From Orychophragmus violaceus (taxonomy: Eukaryota; Streptophyta; Magnoliopsida; Brassicales; Brassicaceae), in the NCBI GenBank assembly GCA_030180135.1, contig CM058239.1, positions 71,679,823 to 71,743,822 on the forward strand: 64,000 nt of DNA, read 5' to 3'. The notes below the pieces were generated by a model that saw only the letters and a program-made list of their open reading frames with translations, searched no databases and was not told where the DNA came from. Shown piece by piece: positions 1-9,972 of the stretch. Numbering within the stretch: the first letter of the stretch is position 1; every line of letters begins with the position of its first letter. Made by a program: the position numbers and the translations under genes.

Positions 1-509
1 CCTATAGAACTCATATAAGGTATTTATGGACCTAATGTTTTCTCATTATATTCACAAGGTCGAAATGGATTATTGTCAATATTAAGCGATCTATTGACCA
101 TTGGAGTACTCAAAAGATTTGCTTTATTCATATTAAAACGTTTTACCACCCTTGTGGCGTAGTTTGATTGATGCACAAATATACCATCTTGGAAATGTTC
201 TATTTGAAGCCCGAGAATTTTTTTTGTCTTTCCAAGATCTTTAATTTCAAACTCTTCTTTTATATGAGTTCTTCCATCATCGACATCCTTTTGAGTTCTA
301 ATGATGTTAAGGTCATCAACATAAACAACAATGATCACAAATCCATATGGAGATTTCCTTATAAATACGCAAAGGCATATCGCATTATTGATAAATATTT
401 TGTCAACAAAAATTCAATCAAGCAACTATACCACATGCATCCGGATTGTTTTAGTCCATAAAGTGATTGTTGTAACTTGACCGAATAAATTTTCTCAGAA
501 GAGCCATTA
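1..509 (-). pseudogene. Copia element D, reverse transcriptase fragment (left part)
   Basis: This is a decayed Ty1/copia reverse transcriptase on the minus strand. An open piece at 24-338 carries the YVDD catalytic motif (VVYVDDLNII), followed by the family pattern KEEFEIKDLGKTK and FVHQSNYATRVVKRFNM. From 339 to about 500 the translation continues as a recognisable SLYGLKQSG block with stops. The upstream part of the same gene resumes at 27247, because element B (510-27246) was inserted here: the residues before the break (PE, near 27250) and after it (SEKIYSVKL, near 490) are adjacent in intact copia proteins. RNase H and the 3' LTR lie left of the window. Non-functional. Confidence 0.85.
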
Positions 510-1303
510 TGATGAGGAAATCAAGTCATCATCAACCAAGGATCATGGAGAGGACATAAATCAACCAACTAAGATCCTTGAAGAGAAGCAGTTTGAGCCG
601 ACCAAATACATATGTGCATGTCTTGGAGCATATCTACCCAACCAGGAAGACTTAAGCAACAAATCAACCTGTTCCAGAAACTTAACTCATCAAGGAATCA
701 TCACGAATTGGAAGTGTTTCAAAATCTTTCCATATGAAGAAGATATTCAAGTTACAAGTCAGCATATTTCCAAGGAGCTCGCTGGAGACCAACTGCCACT
801 TATTGGAGAGCTCAGATCGAAGAAGGATGAGCTAAGCTGTGTACCAACTTGTTCTAGAGACCCAACTCATCAGAGGAACACGTCGAATTGGAATTGGTAC
901 AAAAGGAATTAGGGTTTAAAATTTATTCAACTTCTAAACCAAGAGATGCTGCATTTGCCTTATTTGGAAGCTCACTGGTTTAATCAATTGGAAACAAGAC
1001 TTTGGCGACCAGGAGGGGATACAAACAAAAACTACAGTATTTTGGGACTTGACTTACTGTATCTAGATGACCTCCTATGCACCAGACCTCACCAAATCAT
1101 TCAGATCAACAAGGAGCCACACTTGCCTTTTTTGGACTCATTTAGCATTCAAGTCCAACAGCTCTTTGCAAATCAAGACAACCACGATTTGAATGTTTTA
1201 CTTGGCAATCAGGAAATTCCAGAGATCCTCACCTATCCCTTAAAGCCATCCAGATACAAAGGCATCATCAAATCCCTTTCATTTTGCCAATTCCCCACAT
1301 TAT
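510..1303 (+). repeat. B 5' LTR, part 1
   Basis: It starts TGATGAGGAAATC and matches the 3' LTR start at 26420. It continues to CCCCACATTAT, where element A2 is inserted; the uninterrupted sequence is seen at about 26772-26785. About 430 bp here (roughly 612-1043) are missing from the 3' LTR. Part of that segment, the run AAGACTTTGGCGACCAGGAG near 1000, resembles the LTR of element E, so the longer form looks ancestral. An apparent 129-codon ORF at 946-1335 crosses into the A2 LTR and is not a gene. Confidence 0.88.
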
Positions 1304-1940
1304 TGAAGGTTTGTTTAGTGTTTGTCCTGGTTTAATTCTGTCAGATTAAACTCACCTAAACATATTGGATCTAGGTTCTCTTGCAGAATCATAAAGAGAT
1401 CTCAGTAATACCTTGTTATGCAGCGGAAGAATCAGGTATGAGTCAGAGATCAGCAGAACCACCAAGAGGTTGTTCCTCCAAAGGCTCACACACGCACACT
1501 ACCAGGAGAGAGGCTGCTAGGCCGGCTGGGAGAAGTCGCAGCGAGAGAGAGAGAGAGAGGCGCAGGAGTGTTAGGGAAAAAGAGAGCTAGGTCAAGTTTT
1601 AGTCATAAAACCCTTGTCTAGTTCTGTTGGGCTTTTGGCCCAATTCCCAGTCTGATTAAATCCCTTAGATTTAATCAGGCCCTTTAATCTCTCTAAGTAC
1701 AGTAAATGCCTAGCACTTTTACCGTACTTCTGCTGAACCGTTCCCTCATAGTTTCCTGTCAGCTTAGGCGTGTCACCCATATGGGATCATATAATAAAGG
1801 CAATAAATCCAAGACTTATAGATCATGGGCGGACTCTAGCAAGCCATCATGACCCCCAGTATTATATGACTTATGTCTGATCATTGACATACTCTTAATT
1901 TCTAGAGACAGTACAGAGATTACTGGACATAATTCCAACA
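1304..1940 (-). repeat. A2 3' LTR
   Basis: 637 bp, TGAAGG...CCAACA, nearly identical to 15456-16089. It carries an inverted repeat at 1652-1678 (arms CTGATTAAATC and GATTTAATCAG) and a GA-repeat tract near 1542-1558. Unlike a normal minus-strand element, its inner (right) end is followed by GGAACAAGACGGG instead of a reverse-complement polypurine tract, because the adjoining 253 bp are inverted. Short ORFs at 1381-1590 and 1592-1780 lie entirely or mostly inside the LTR and are not genes. Confidence 0.93.
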
Positions 1941-2193
1941 GGAACAAGACGGGATTTGTCCCTCCAATATAAATGGAGTGAATATCTCTAGGCCAATCGG
2001 AGATTTGAATACTGGAAAATGCATGGCCATGCTCAAACGGACTGTCCCGAGTCGTTTGGATTGTCAGTATCAAATCAGAGTCCGATGAACATTATTAGGC
2101 TTTATAAGGATGACACTCATCTTGCCTTATGACTAATCGAGATATTGAGACAAAAGGAATATGAATACAGAGATTCCAGTACAAGTGGGAGAT
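1941..2193 (+). other. Inverted segment of the A2 3' tail
   Basis: These 253 bp are the last part of the A2 interior (up to the polypurine tract AAGTGGGAGAT), but they lie on the plus strand whereas A2 is on the minus strand. A parallel copy in normal position inside A1 is at about 8479-8731. The segment is bounded by two LTRs in inverted orientation (1304-1940 and 2194-2829). Its left end, GGAAC (1941-1945), is the reverse complement of the A1 target duplication GTTCC at 9368-9372. Recombination between the inverted LTRs explains all three facts. Confidence 0.85.
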
Positions 2194-2829
2194 TGTTGGA
2201 ATTATGTCCGGTAATCTCTGTACTGTCTCTAGAAAGTAAGAGTATGTCAATGATCAGACATAAGTCATATAATACTGGGGGTCATGATGGCTTGCTAGAG
2301 TCCGCTCATGATCTATAAGTCTTGGACTTATTGCCTTTATTATATGATCCCATATGGGTCACACGCCTAAGCTAACAGGAAACTATGAAGGAACGGTTCA
2401 GCAGATGTACGGTAAAAGTGCTAGGCATTTACTGTGCTTGGAGAGAAAGAAGGGCCTGATTAAATCCAAGGGATTTAATCAGACTGAGAATTGGGCCCAA
2501 AAGCCCATGAGAACTAAAAGGAGTTTTAATGAATAAAACTTGACCTAGCTCTCTAATTCTCCTAAGCCTCTCTGCGCCTCCTCTCTCTCTTCTCTGCGCC
2601 TTCCTCCCTGTGGTCTAGCAGCCTTCTTCCTGTTGGTGTGCGTTTGTGAACCTTTGGAGGAGCTATCTCTTGGTGGTTCTGCTGATCTCTGACAATACCT
2701 CCCCTTCCGCTGCATAAACAAGGTATTAGGTGAGATCCTTTATGATTCTGCAAGAGAACCTAGATCCAAGCATGTTTAGTAGGATCAATCAATGAGAAAT
2801 TGAATCAGGATATACTAAACAATCCTTCA
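2194..2829 (+). repeat. A1 5' LTR
   Basis: TGTTGGAATTATG...ATCCTTCA. It contains a near-perfect hairpin at 2456-2482 (12-bp arms CTGATTAAATCC and GGATTTAATCAG, loop AAG) and a CT-rich tract near 2570-2610. Short ORFs at 2354-2536 and 2562-2753 recur identically placed in the 3' LTR and are LTR sequence, not genes. Confidence 0.92.
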
Positions 2830-2845
2830 GTGGTATCAGAGCCAT
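2830..2845 (+). promoter_or_regulatory. A1 primer binding site
   Basis: GTGGTATCAGAGCCAT directly follows the LTR end. TGGTATCAGAGC is the standard plant retrotransposon match to the 3' end of initiator-Met tRNA. Confidence 0.93.
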
Positions 2846-4468
2846 TGGTTCTATTAGGATTTCTTGTTTAGAATCATGTTTAGGTTGTTTAGAAGTGTTT
2901 GAATCAATCCATTGATAAGAAAAACACTTAAGAAACAAAGAATTAAAACCTAAACTAAATGAAATCGCATGATCCAATCTATATTGAATTGGTGTGCGTC
3001 GGAATGATGATCGCCAAAGGATCACCATGTCCGGATCAGATTGGAATGATGCACGGACCGATCGCATTGCGGATCGAGTCGCGTGATCATCCGATCGCGA
3101 GAGATCGACGGCCCGAGCTTTTGCGTCGGTCCGATCGGCAAGATGGATCGCGGGAGATGGACCGATCGCGTCCCGCCTCTCTCGCGTCCCGAGCCGTACC
3201 GCGTCCCGCACCGCTGTCGTGACCGAGAGCCGTGTGTACCGTCCCGTCTCGCCATCGTCCCGTCCCGATCGTGCATCGCATGATGCTTGCGGCTGGACGA
3301 TCGTGTCTCGATCGCAAAGCTAGGTCACGACCGTGATCGGTTCGTGACCAATCGGTTCGGTTCGGTTTAAAAATTTATTAAAACTTAATCGTCACGGTTT
3401 TATAAACAGACTTAATAAAATTTATTAAGTTCTGGTTAAACCGTGATAAGAAATCCAAAGTCGTAAAATTGGATTTAGTGCATAAACCAGTGGTTTTCTA
3501 ATTTGATTTGGTTGGACCAAATAAATTGAGAAAATCTGGTTTAGTAAATAACCGGTTGACAATTGTGGTCATCGTAGTAATTAATTTTGGTTAGACCAAT
3601 TTTAATGAACCAGACCGGTTATGTCATTTAATTGGGCAATTGGGTTATGTCTTGGACATAGACCAATTCTTGGGCCATGGGCCAAGAAGTTAAAACAATT
3701 GGGCCAGTTATTTGAGTCTTTTTCTTCAGATTGAATTTAATTTTTTATTTAATAATTAAAATTTAATTTTAAATCAATCAGTTTCCAAATCTGAAATTAG
3801 AAAGTTTCTTAGAATAGAAGTTTCTAGATTTGCATGTTTTGGATATTTAGGAAATTTCTATAGTTAGAAAGTTTCCAATTTTAGGAATTTTCCAATTTTA
3901 GAAAGTTTCCAAAATTAGTAGGTTTCCAAGAATGGAAAGTTTCCAAAAATAGTAATCTTCTATTTTGGGAATGAAATTTTAAAATAAACCTACAAACCTC
4001 AAATAATATCAAGCGTTGGATGTCTTGTCCAGATTATGTCAGCTGTTGAAGCCCATTCAATCGTACACACGGCCTTACAGTGTGAGGGTGTCTATCTTTT
4101 GCGTGGGTAAGACAGTTTGTGATTCATTGATGTCATTGGGAGTCCCAGACATTAGTGATTACATGACTGTATAGTCTGGTTTTTCTTGACTAGGCCATCG
4201 GGAGTCCCGGGCCTTGAGACATCAGAGTGGATTGGGCCTCGGGCCCAGATTAACAACCAAGAGTTATATCACGGATGTAATTAGCCGAGATAGGGCTTAC
4301 CGATATAAGCTAAGGTTGGGTGACGGCCAGTGGCCCACTTTGATCTTAGTTATATGTGGATCTTGGAATCATTATATTCTATTGAGGGTAACTGATGTTA
4401 TTGAATATAATGCGAGATTAATCATATTGAACATATTAACTAAAATTCTTTTATCTTAAATTTCAGTT
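2846..4468 (+). other. A1 untranslated leader with CpG-dense block and paired GGGAGTCCC boxes
   Basis: Long leader between PBS and gag. Positions 3041-3350 are strikingly rich in CGATCG and CpG, giving overlapping chance ORFs on both strands. The rest is AT-rich with ACCGGTT-type runs and degenerate GGAAACTTTC repeats near 3780-3960. GGGAGTCCC occurs at 4138-4146 and 4200-4208, 62 nt apart. The stretch 4214-4459 is open in one frame but matches non-coding leaders of A2 and F, so I do not call it a gene. Confidence 0.75.
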
Positions 4469-5359
4469 ATGACTAGCACAAACAATCAAAACACTTTCTC
4501 GATCCGGTCTATCCTTGAGATGGACAAGCTGAACGGATCAAATTTCTTGACTTGGTCGCGGAACCTGAGGCTAGTCCTCAGGCAGGAGAGAAAGGACTAT
4601 GTTCTTGAGAGAGCTCTCCCCGTGAGGATCGGGTCCAATGCCTCCCATGCAGTATATGATGCTTGGAATAAGCATTATAATGATGTGGTAGATGTGCGTG
4701 GTCTGATATTGGCTACCATGGACTCAGACTTGCGGAAGCAATATGAGAACATGGAGTCGCCAATAGAGATGATCAGCAGCCTGAAATTGAAATTTCAGGA
4801 GCAGGTAAGAGTGGAGAGATACCAGTTGGTTAAGTCTCTCACTAGCTGCAAGCTACCAAATGATCATCCAGTGAGTCCTCATGTCAGTAAAATGATGGGT
4901 TACATTGATAACCTGAGGAAACTGGATTATCCAGTTAGCCAAGAATTGGCAACTGAGATCATTCTGCAGTCACTGCCGTCAAGCTATGATAAGTTCAGAA
5001 GGAACTATATCAAGAAAGGCTTAACGAAGACGCTGACTGAACTGCATGATATGCTCAAGACAGTTGAGCCAAACGTGAAGAGTACCCAGGATAATCTCAT
5101 AATAGAGAAGGGTAGGTTTATTAAACCTAGTACTGACAAGGGTGAAGACAAAGTTGTCCAGATTTTGAATCATGGCAAGCGTATGTCTTCTAAGCCCAAG
5201 TCAGATACCTCTTACGTTGGTAAGTGCTGCTACTGTAAAGAGACAGGGCATTGGAAGAGAGATTGCATTAAATTCATGGAAGATGATGATGAGTTGAAGT
5301 TGATGTATGAGACTACTTCCTCAGGTATTCATGTTATTACTTCAAGTTCTACCTTATAG
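4469..5359 (+). CDS. gag: A1 Gag (copia capsid/nucleocapsid), 296 aa
   Basis: Structural Gag protein of a Ty1/copia element, which would assemble the virus-like particle that packages element RNA in the cytoplasm. The N-terminal 200 residues form the UBN2/retrotran_gag-type domain (LNGSNFLTWSRNLRLVLR near residues 20-37, MMGYIDNLRKLDYPVSQELA near 140-160). A CCHC zinc knuckle, CYCKETGHWKRDC, lies at about residues 253-266. Start chosen at the ATG matching the F and A2 gags (MTSTNNQNTFSIRS). The frame ends at a TAG just before a protease-like VLDTGCG remnant; element F has TAG at the same place. The frame is intact while all downstream pol domains are destroyed, suggesting Gag is retained in this non-autonomous lineage. 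Confidence 0.9.
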   Translation: MTSTNNQNTFSIRSILEMDKLNGSNFLTWSRNLRLVLRQERKDYVLERALPVRIGSNASHAVYDAWNKHYNDVVDVRGLILATMDSDLRKQYENMESPIEMISSLKLKFQEQVRVERYQLVKSLTSCKLPNDHPVSPHVSKMMGYIDNLRKLDYPVSQELATEIILQSLPSSYDKFRRNYIKKGLTKTLTELHDMLKTVEPNVKSTQDNLIIEKGRFIKPSTDKGEDKVVQILNHGKRMSSKPKSDTSYVGKCCYCKETGHWKRDCIKFMEDDDELKLMYETTSSGIHVITSSSTL

Positions 5360-7880
5360 GTATTGGATACTGGTTGTGGCACTGATATTTGTGATAATAT
5401 GCAGAGCCTAAGCAAAAGTAGAATGTTGAAGGAAGGACAAGTGGATCTACAAGTCTGGAAGGAGCTATGGACGCTGCCTCAGCCGTAGGGTTTTCACTTG
5501 TAGATGCCTTCGAGGCTTGGTTTTGTATTAAGTAATTGCTACAATGTACCTGCTTTAAGCAGAGTTGTTTTTCATTTTCTTGTAAGAATTTGAATGTTTT
5601 TCATTTTGATAAAAGACAAGTTTTTGTTCTTTTGATCTTAATGAAATATTAATTGTAGCACCCTATTCAAGGAATGGGTTTTATATCTTAAACCAAAGAG
5701 TGCCTAAATGTAACATAAATACCGAATTGGTTTAAATCTGATGAATTAAACCTGATTTTTCTTGGCATAAAAGTCTTGGTCACATAGAGTAAGTCGGATT
5801 CAGAAATCCCATAGTTATGGACTGTTGGGCTCATTTGATACGATATCTTATGAGACTTGAATTCTGCTTACTGGACCAAAAGGCAAAGGGCCTATCTTAG
5901 CCGAGCTAGAGAATGGCCCAAAGGCTTATTGGACCTTGAACATACTCATGTATGTGGCCCAATGAGCAGTAATACCAGAGAAAATTTCCTGTACTTCATT
6001 GTCTCCACTGATTATTTCAGTGAGTATGACTGTGTTCATTTGATGAGACACGAGTCAGAATTCTTTGAAATGGTCGAAAGAATTCTAGAATGAGGTATAG
6101 AATCTGAGTGACTGAAGTATTGAGACTCTGGATTAGATCACGAGTGAGAATACTTAAGTCATTGATGGTGTGATCATCTGATTGAGTGTGAAGTCGTTTC
6201 ACAGCTCATTTCTCCTGAAAACCTGGAGGTGTTTCTGTGAGAAAGAATCAGATCTTATCAGAAATGATTAAAGATGAGTCACACGAATCTTCCATGATAT
6301 TTTTTTTAAGAATAACGCTCTAGAAATATCTAAGTTTACGCTGAAATAATTATACCAATATCAGTTGAAAGACACCACTTAAATGTGGATTGGAAATGAT
6401 CCAAGTTCGTCTTTACTGAGTATTTGTAGTTGTGCTACTTTGCTGGTTGTCCTAGGGAAACCAAGGCTTGTTACTTTTTACGTCCATTCCGAAAACGAAG
6501 TTAGGTTGTTCGGAATTCTGTTTTCTAAAAGGAAAGTTGCTTTCCAAGAAAAACAGTGGGAGTAAAAGTATAACTCGAAGAAATTCGAGAAATGCAGGAG
6601 GCTGCTCAACCTGTTGAGGGAGAGCAGCGGATGGATTTACAAATTTCTGTAGAATCTACACCTGTAGAGCCTGAATTTCGCAGATTTGAATCCGTCACTA
6701 ATCCGAGAGTGATTTCTCGTGATTAATTGCCATGATCTGATGATCATTGAAAGTGACGAACCTGCGAAATTCGCAGAAGCGAAAGTGAGCCCTGACTCCG
6801 AAAAATTACACTGTGTGTAAGTTAGCTTCATCGATCCATTCATGGATAGAAGCAAACATATCGGAGTTGGAATCTTCGTTCTGTTGAAGTAGTCAAGGTT
6901 TTGACTTGAACAAGAACGAAGTGGAACTGTGCGTTTGCTAATAGATAAGTGGGAGCGATATTGCATTTCTCATAGTGTATGTCGATGACATACTGATTCT
7001 CGGAAATAACGTTCCAAAGCTGCAGTCGGTAAAGGACAGGCTTGGGAGTTGTTTTTAATGATTGACATGGGTAAAGCCACGTATATTCTTGGACTTTGGA
7101 TCTAAAGATAGAGATCCAAAAGAGCTGGTAGGACAATGTCAGGATTCTTAAATTGACAAAGTCCTACCCGTTTTCAACAATCCAAGAAGGGTTTTATGCC
7201 AATGTCACATGGCATTACGTTAAGCAAGAAACAGTGTCCCACGATAACTGCTGAGCTTGAATGCATGGATGAGATTCCATATGCGTCGGCAATTGGATCT
7301 ATCATGTATGCCATGACACGTACTTGTTTTGATGTTGCTTTAATGTTAAGCAAGACAAGTAAAGACCAGTCAAATCCAGCAAAGAATCACTGGATAGACG
7401 TAATGAATATTCTTAAGTATTTGGAAAATACTTAGGATACGTTCTTGATTTACGGAGAAAGTGAGGTGCTACGAGTCGGTAGAGTCTGAAAGGCAAGTTT
7501 CCAACGGACAAAGATGATTTCCGGTCACAGTCCGGTTATATCTTGTGTCTATCTGGCGGTGCAAGGCACTGTTGCTGACTCCATGACTTAAGCTGAACAT
7601 TTCGCAGCTTGGGAAGCGGCGAAAGAGGTTGTTTGGAAAGAATAGTTCGTCACTGAACTTGATGTGATTCCCAGCATAGATGCGACTAGCTGCACATCAG
7701 AGGTCCAAACACCTTGAGGGTAGGTATAACCTATTCCGTGAGATAAATGACAGAGATGTTAAGTAGATCAGCAAGTTTCAACGAATGAGAACGTTGCTAA
7801 TCTATTAACGAAGCCACTCCTTAGGCCTAAGCACGAGTCGCGGACTGTTGCTGTAGGATAAGTGAAATTAAGATGTAGTC
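5360..7880 (+). pseudogene. A1 decayed pol (protease, integrase, RT, RNase H remnants)
   Basis: Pieces occur in copia order but with frameshifts, stops and deletions. They are protease LDTGCG at about 5366, integrase HTHVCGPMSS and STDYFSEYDCVHLM in 5857-6093, an integrase/RT linker near 6383-6800, an RT block with VDDILILG at about 6985, an RT-RNase H connection in 7196-7435 (IPYASAIGSIMYAMTRT), and RNase H to about 7860. The decay is collinear with that in element F, so the two copies descend from an already defective master. Confidence 0.85.
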
Positions 7881-8731
7881 TTAATTTCAGTGGGAGTTAG
7901 TAAAGGGCTTTATTTAGTTATTGATATGTTCTTGTAAAACATTTAAGATGTTTAATAAAAATTGTTTTTCAAGATTATTTTAACTATGATGAAATAATCG
8001 TTCCAAAATGATATGAACCATTTTATAGGTCATCGAAGTAAGTGATTTGATCTTGAGTCATCAAAGTCATTTAGCTTGATCATGAGACCCTATATTTGAT
8101 AGATGGCTTATATCATCCTGTCCCTAGTCGAAGGTTGTTGAAATTGGAACACCAACAACCGCGTGAGACTAGATTGGTATGTGACTTATGACAAAGTCTC
8201 AGGATGTCATAGATGCACGGCATCAAAGTCAGTACATAGGTGTATGTTGGGGTACATACGACCGGACAAGACCCGCTTATAAGAACTCTTCAGGATATTT
8301 ATATCTGTGTCATAAGAGATTCTTACTACGACTATAGAGTATAGTCCTTAGACCTGAGTTCGCATGCATGTGACTGCACATCAACTGATGCGCTTTGATC
8401 ATTGTCTAACGCTATCGTTAAGCGATAGTTATAAGGACCTTGTTTGGGTGTATTATGAAATGAGTAGTTTACAGTGATGGAACAAGACGGGATTTGTCCC
8501 TCCAATATAAATGGAGTGAATATCTCTAGGCCAATCAGAGATTTGAATACTGGAAAATGCATGGCCATGCTCAAACGGACTGTCCAGAGTCGTTTGGATT
8601 GTCAGTATCAAATCAGAGTCCGATGAACATGATTAGGCTTTATAAGGATGACACTCATCTTGCCTTATGACTAATCGAGATATTGAGACAAAAGGAATAT
8701 GAATACAGAGATTCCAGTACAAGTGGGAGAT
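7881..8731 (+). other. A1 3' non-coding tail and polypurine tract
   Basis: Non-coding region from the end of RNase H to the 3' LTR, homologous to the tails of A2, C and F. It contains the 17-nt hairpin GACTATAGAGTATAGTC at 8330-8346. It ends with the polypurine tract AAGTGGGAGAT immediately before the LTR. The minus-strand ORF at 8332-8574 is a by-product. Confidence 0.8.
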
Positions 8732-9367
8732 TGTTGGAATTATGTCCAGTAATCTCTGTACTGTCTCTAGAAAGTAAGAGTATATCAATGATCAGACATA
8801 AGTCATATAATACTGGGGGTCATGATGGCTTGCTAGAGTCCGCTCATGATCTATAAGTCTTGGACTTATTGCCTTTATTATATGATCCCATATGGGTCAC
8901 ACGCCTAAGCTAACAGGAAACTATGAAGGAACGGTTCAGCAGATGTACGGTAAAAGTGCTAGGCATTTACTGTGCTTGGAGAGAAAGAAGGGCCTGATTA
9001 AATCCAAGGGATTTAATCAGACTGAGAATTGGGCCCAAAAGCCCATGAGAACTAAAAGGAGTTTTAATGAATAAAACTTGACCTAGCTCTCTAATTCTCC
9101 TAAGCCTCTCTGCGCCTCCTCTCTCTCTTCTCTGCGCCTCCCTCCCTGTGGTCTAGCAGCCTTCTTCCTGTTGGTGTGCGTGTGTGAACCTTTGGAGGAG
9201 CTATCTCTTGGTGGTTCTGCTGATCTCTGACAATACCTCCCCTTCCGCTGCATAAACAAGGTATTAGGTGAGATCCTTTATGATTCTGCAAGAGAACCTA
9301 GATCCAATCATGTTTAGTAGGATCAATCAATGAGAAATTGAATCAGGATATACTAAACAATCCTTCA
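8732..9367 (+). repeat. A1 3' LTR
   Basis: 636 bp, nearly identical to 2194-2829, followed directly by the target duplication GTTCC (9368-9372) and then by the A2 tail in minus orientation. The 12-bp-arm hairpin of the 5' LTR is repeated at about 8994-9020. Confidence 0.92.
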
Positions 9368-9972
9368 GTTCCATCACTGTAAACTACTCATTTCATAATA
9401 CACCCAAACAAGGTCCTTATAACTATCGCTTAACGACAGCGTTAGACAATGATCAAAGCGCATCAGTTGATGTGCAGTCACATGCATGCGAACTCAGGTC
9501 TAAGGACTATACTCTATAGTCGTAGTAAGAATCTCTTATGACACAGATATAAATATCCTGAAGAGTTCTTATAAGCGGGTCATGTCCGGTCGTATGTACC
9601 CCAACATACACCTATGTACTGACTTTGATGCTGTGCATCTATGACATCCTGAGACTTTGTCATAAGTCACATACCAATCTAGTCTCACGCGGTTGTTGGT
9701 GTTCCAATTTCAACAACCTTCGACTAGGGACAGGATGATATAAGCCATCTATCAAATATAGGGTCTCATGATCAAGCTAAATGACTTTGATGACTCAAGA
9801 TCAAGTCACTTACTTCGATGACCTATAAAATGGTTCATATCATTTTGGAACGATTATTTCATCACAGTTAAAATAATCTTGAAAAAATAATTTTATTATT
9901 AAACATCTCAAATGTTTTACAAGAACATATCAATAACTAAATAAAGCCCTCAAACTCCCACTCAAATTTAGA
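9368..9972 (-). other. A2 3' non-coding tail (main part)
   Basis: Between the RNase H stop and the A1 insertion point. It is homologous to the tails of A1, C and F and carries the hairpin GACTATACTCTATAGTC at 9505-9521. The remaining 253 bp of the tail lie inverted at 1941-2193. I see no gene in it. Confidence 0.8.

Larger units (their letters stand above)
2194..9367 (+). mobile_element. Element A1: gag-only non-autonomous copia element nested in A2
   Basis: The LTRs (TGTTGG...CCTTCA) at 2194-2829 and 8732-9367 are both 636 bp and differ at only about five positions that I can see. PBS TGGTATCAGAGC follows at 2831. The gag ORF (4469-5359) is intact; protease, integrase, RT and RNase H are present only as broken pieces. 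A1 inserted into the A2 3' tail in opposite orientation at GTTCC (9368-9372); the partner copy is now inverted at 1941-1945. The LTRs are related to but distinct from those of A2, consistent with mobilisation by an A2-like helper (inference). Confidence 0.9.

Noticed and set aside
2959..3317. Four overlapping ORFs on both strands
   Set aside because: The CpG-rich leader block lacks stop codons by composition; the related block in A2 does not preserve any of these frames.
8892..9291. Short ORFs repeated at 2354-2753 and 8892-9291
   Set aside because: They are LTR sequence present twice because LTRs are duplicated, with no coding domain.
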